From Acidobacteriota bacterium (GTDB taxonomy: Bacteria; Acidobacteriota; Terriglobia; Acidiferrales; UBA7541): a stretch of DNA of 5,463 nt. Of the stretch, positions 4,697-5,463 are shown piece by piece. The stretch's first letter is position 1. Each line of letters begins with the position of its first letter. The notes beneath the pieces were generated by a model. That model saw only the letters and a program-made list of their open reading frames with translations. It did not search any database and was not told the DNA's origin. The stretch lies in the NCBI GenBank assembly GCA_003133505.1, contig PKXT01000274.1, positions 1 to 5,463 of the forward strand, given 5' to 3'. The position numbers were made by a program, and so were the translations under genes.

Positions 4697-5458
4697 TCAG
4701 CCCAATATGTGAGTGATCTCAGGGTATTGGCTCATCGCGCTATCCCGATGGACCAGGTAAGTTCCGGGTGTAAGTGGATTACCAGACGGAGATAGGATTT
4801 CATCTACTGCTTGGGCGATGAGGGCCGGATCGGCGTAGGAGGAGAAATCAAAACCAGCCGGTCGTCGTCGGCGCATACCACTGGTTAGCAATTGAAACGT
4901 GGGGACCAGTTGATAAACGCGAAGACATTCCGTTGAATGTTCCGCTGCGACGGCGCGCAGCATTGCATGCAAGCCCGCTTTTGAGGTGGCGTATGCGGCT
5001 CGACCGTCCGCCGGCAATAGAGCAACGTCCGAGGATATGTTGATGATCACGCCTGGAGAATTGGCAATAAGCTTTGGCAACAGGCTCGATATAAGAATGC
5101 AGTGTCCGACGCAATTCGTCGCGATAACCTGTTGCCACTCCGTAGCTGGGGTCGCCGATGCCAGATGTCGTCCTCCCGGACCATAATCCGCAGCGCACAA
5201 AATCAACGCTCGAACTGCTATTGGTCCCAGCGATGAAGCGAATTGCGCCACCTCATCAGTATTTGACAAGTCCAACGGCTTCCAAGCGATACAGTCAGCC
5301 TCGAAAGGGAGCGTGGGATTAGAAAGGTCCTCCGGCTTCGTCCGAGAAAGACCCAGAACAGAATTTCCGCCGCAGGCAAGTGCTAGTAGAATCGCCTTTC
5401 CGATTCCTTGCGACGCGCCAGTCAATAGCACGGTGGCAGTCGGGTTAGCAGTAGCCAC
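4697..5458 (-). CDS. Classical short-chain dehydrogenase/reductase, substrate unknown; 5' end at or beyond the window edge
   Basis: A 253-residue classical SDR on the minus strand. The cofactor motif TGASQGIG is at residues 13-20 and SRT (38-40) follows the second beta strand. An acidic DLS (63-65) precedes helix C. The catalytic tetrad reads N115, S143 (NISSDVA), Y156 and K160 (YATSK), with the normal 13-residue Ser-Tyr spacing, so a working NAD(P)-dependent oxidoreductase is likely. Two usual motifs are altered: NNAG is replaced by LCAAD (87-91), and the PG after beta-6 is PT (186-187). The segment MRRRRPAGF (195-203) in the substrate-loop region is very basic. GTG 5458 is the first start visible, but the frame stays open to the window edge, so the true start and ribosome-binding site may lie outside. 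It converges on the GDP-mannose epimerase gene with the terminator between them, and nothing shows that it shares that pathway. Confidence 0.88.
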   Translation of the reverse strand: MATANPTATVLLTGASQGIGKAILLALACGGNSVLGLSRTKPEDLSNPTLPFEADCIAWKPLDLSNTDEVAQFASSLGPIAVRALILCAADYGPGGRHLASATPATEWQQVIATNCVGHCILISSLLPKLIANSPGVIINISSDVALLPADGRAAYATSKAGLHAMLRAVAAEHSTECLRVYQLVPTFQLLTSGMRRRRPAGFDFSSYADPALIAQAVDEILSPSGNPLTPGTYLVHRDSAMSQYPEITHILG

Positions 5459-5463
5459 TTGGC

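Overview
The window looks like ordinary bacterial chromosome of moderate-to-high GC, densely coded, with Shine-Dalgarno sites and a rho-independent terminator. The genes would fit a soil-type Gram-negative such as an Acidobacteriota member. That is only an inference from the mix: a YggS/DUF167 pair, an M24 peptidase with a 'DVWAK' active-site strand, and a bacterial GDP-mannose 3,5-epimerase homologue. No rRNA or other marker gene is present to confirm it.

Layout. Positions 1-2244 carry a tightly packed plus-strand run. It holds the C-terminal part of a YggS-type PLP homeostasis protein (cut by the left edge), a DUF167/YggU-type small protein, a cytoplasmic M24 (Xaa-Pro aminopeptidase/prolidase-like) metallopeptidase, and a probable two-helix small membrane protein. 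Gaps are a few bases, and the DUF167 and M24 genes overlap by 29 bases, so this is probably one transcription unit.

Positions 2288-4563 carry two extended-SDR nucleotide-sugar enzymes on the plus strand. The first resembles GDP-L-fucose synthase (GDP-4-keto-6-deoxymannose epimerase/reductase) but has Ala where the family has its epimerisation cysteine. The second is a clear homologue of GDP-mannose 3,5-epimerase with its catalytic residues intact. A 332-base non-coding stretch separates them. It contains a consensus extended -10 element, a 15-base palindrome and a leader stem-loop, so the second gene probably has its own promoter. A strong terminator follows it at 4591-4628. Together the two genes suggest that GDP-linked hexoses are made from GDP-mannose (or its 4-keto-6-deoxy derivative) for a surface polysaccharide or glycan.

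Positions 4697-5458 carry a convergent minus-strand classical SDR oxidoreductase of unknown substrate, whose 5' end lies at or beyond the right edge.

I saw no mobile element, CRISPR array, tRNA or rRNA. The most interesting feature is the nucleotide-sugar pair, especially the natural loss of the epimerase cysteine in the first enzyme. I do not see evidence for a wholly new system.
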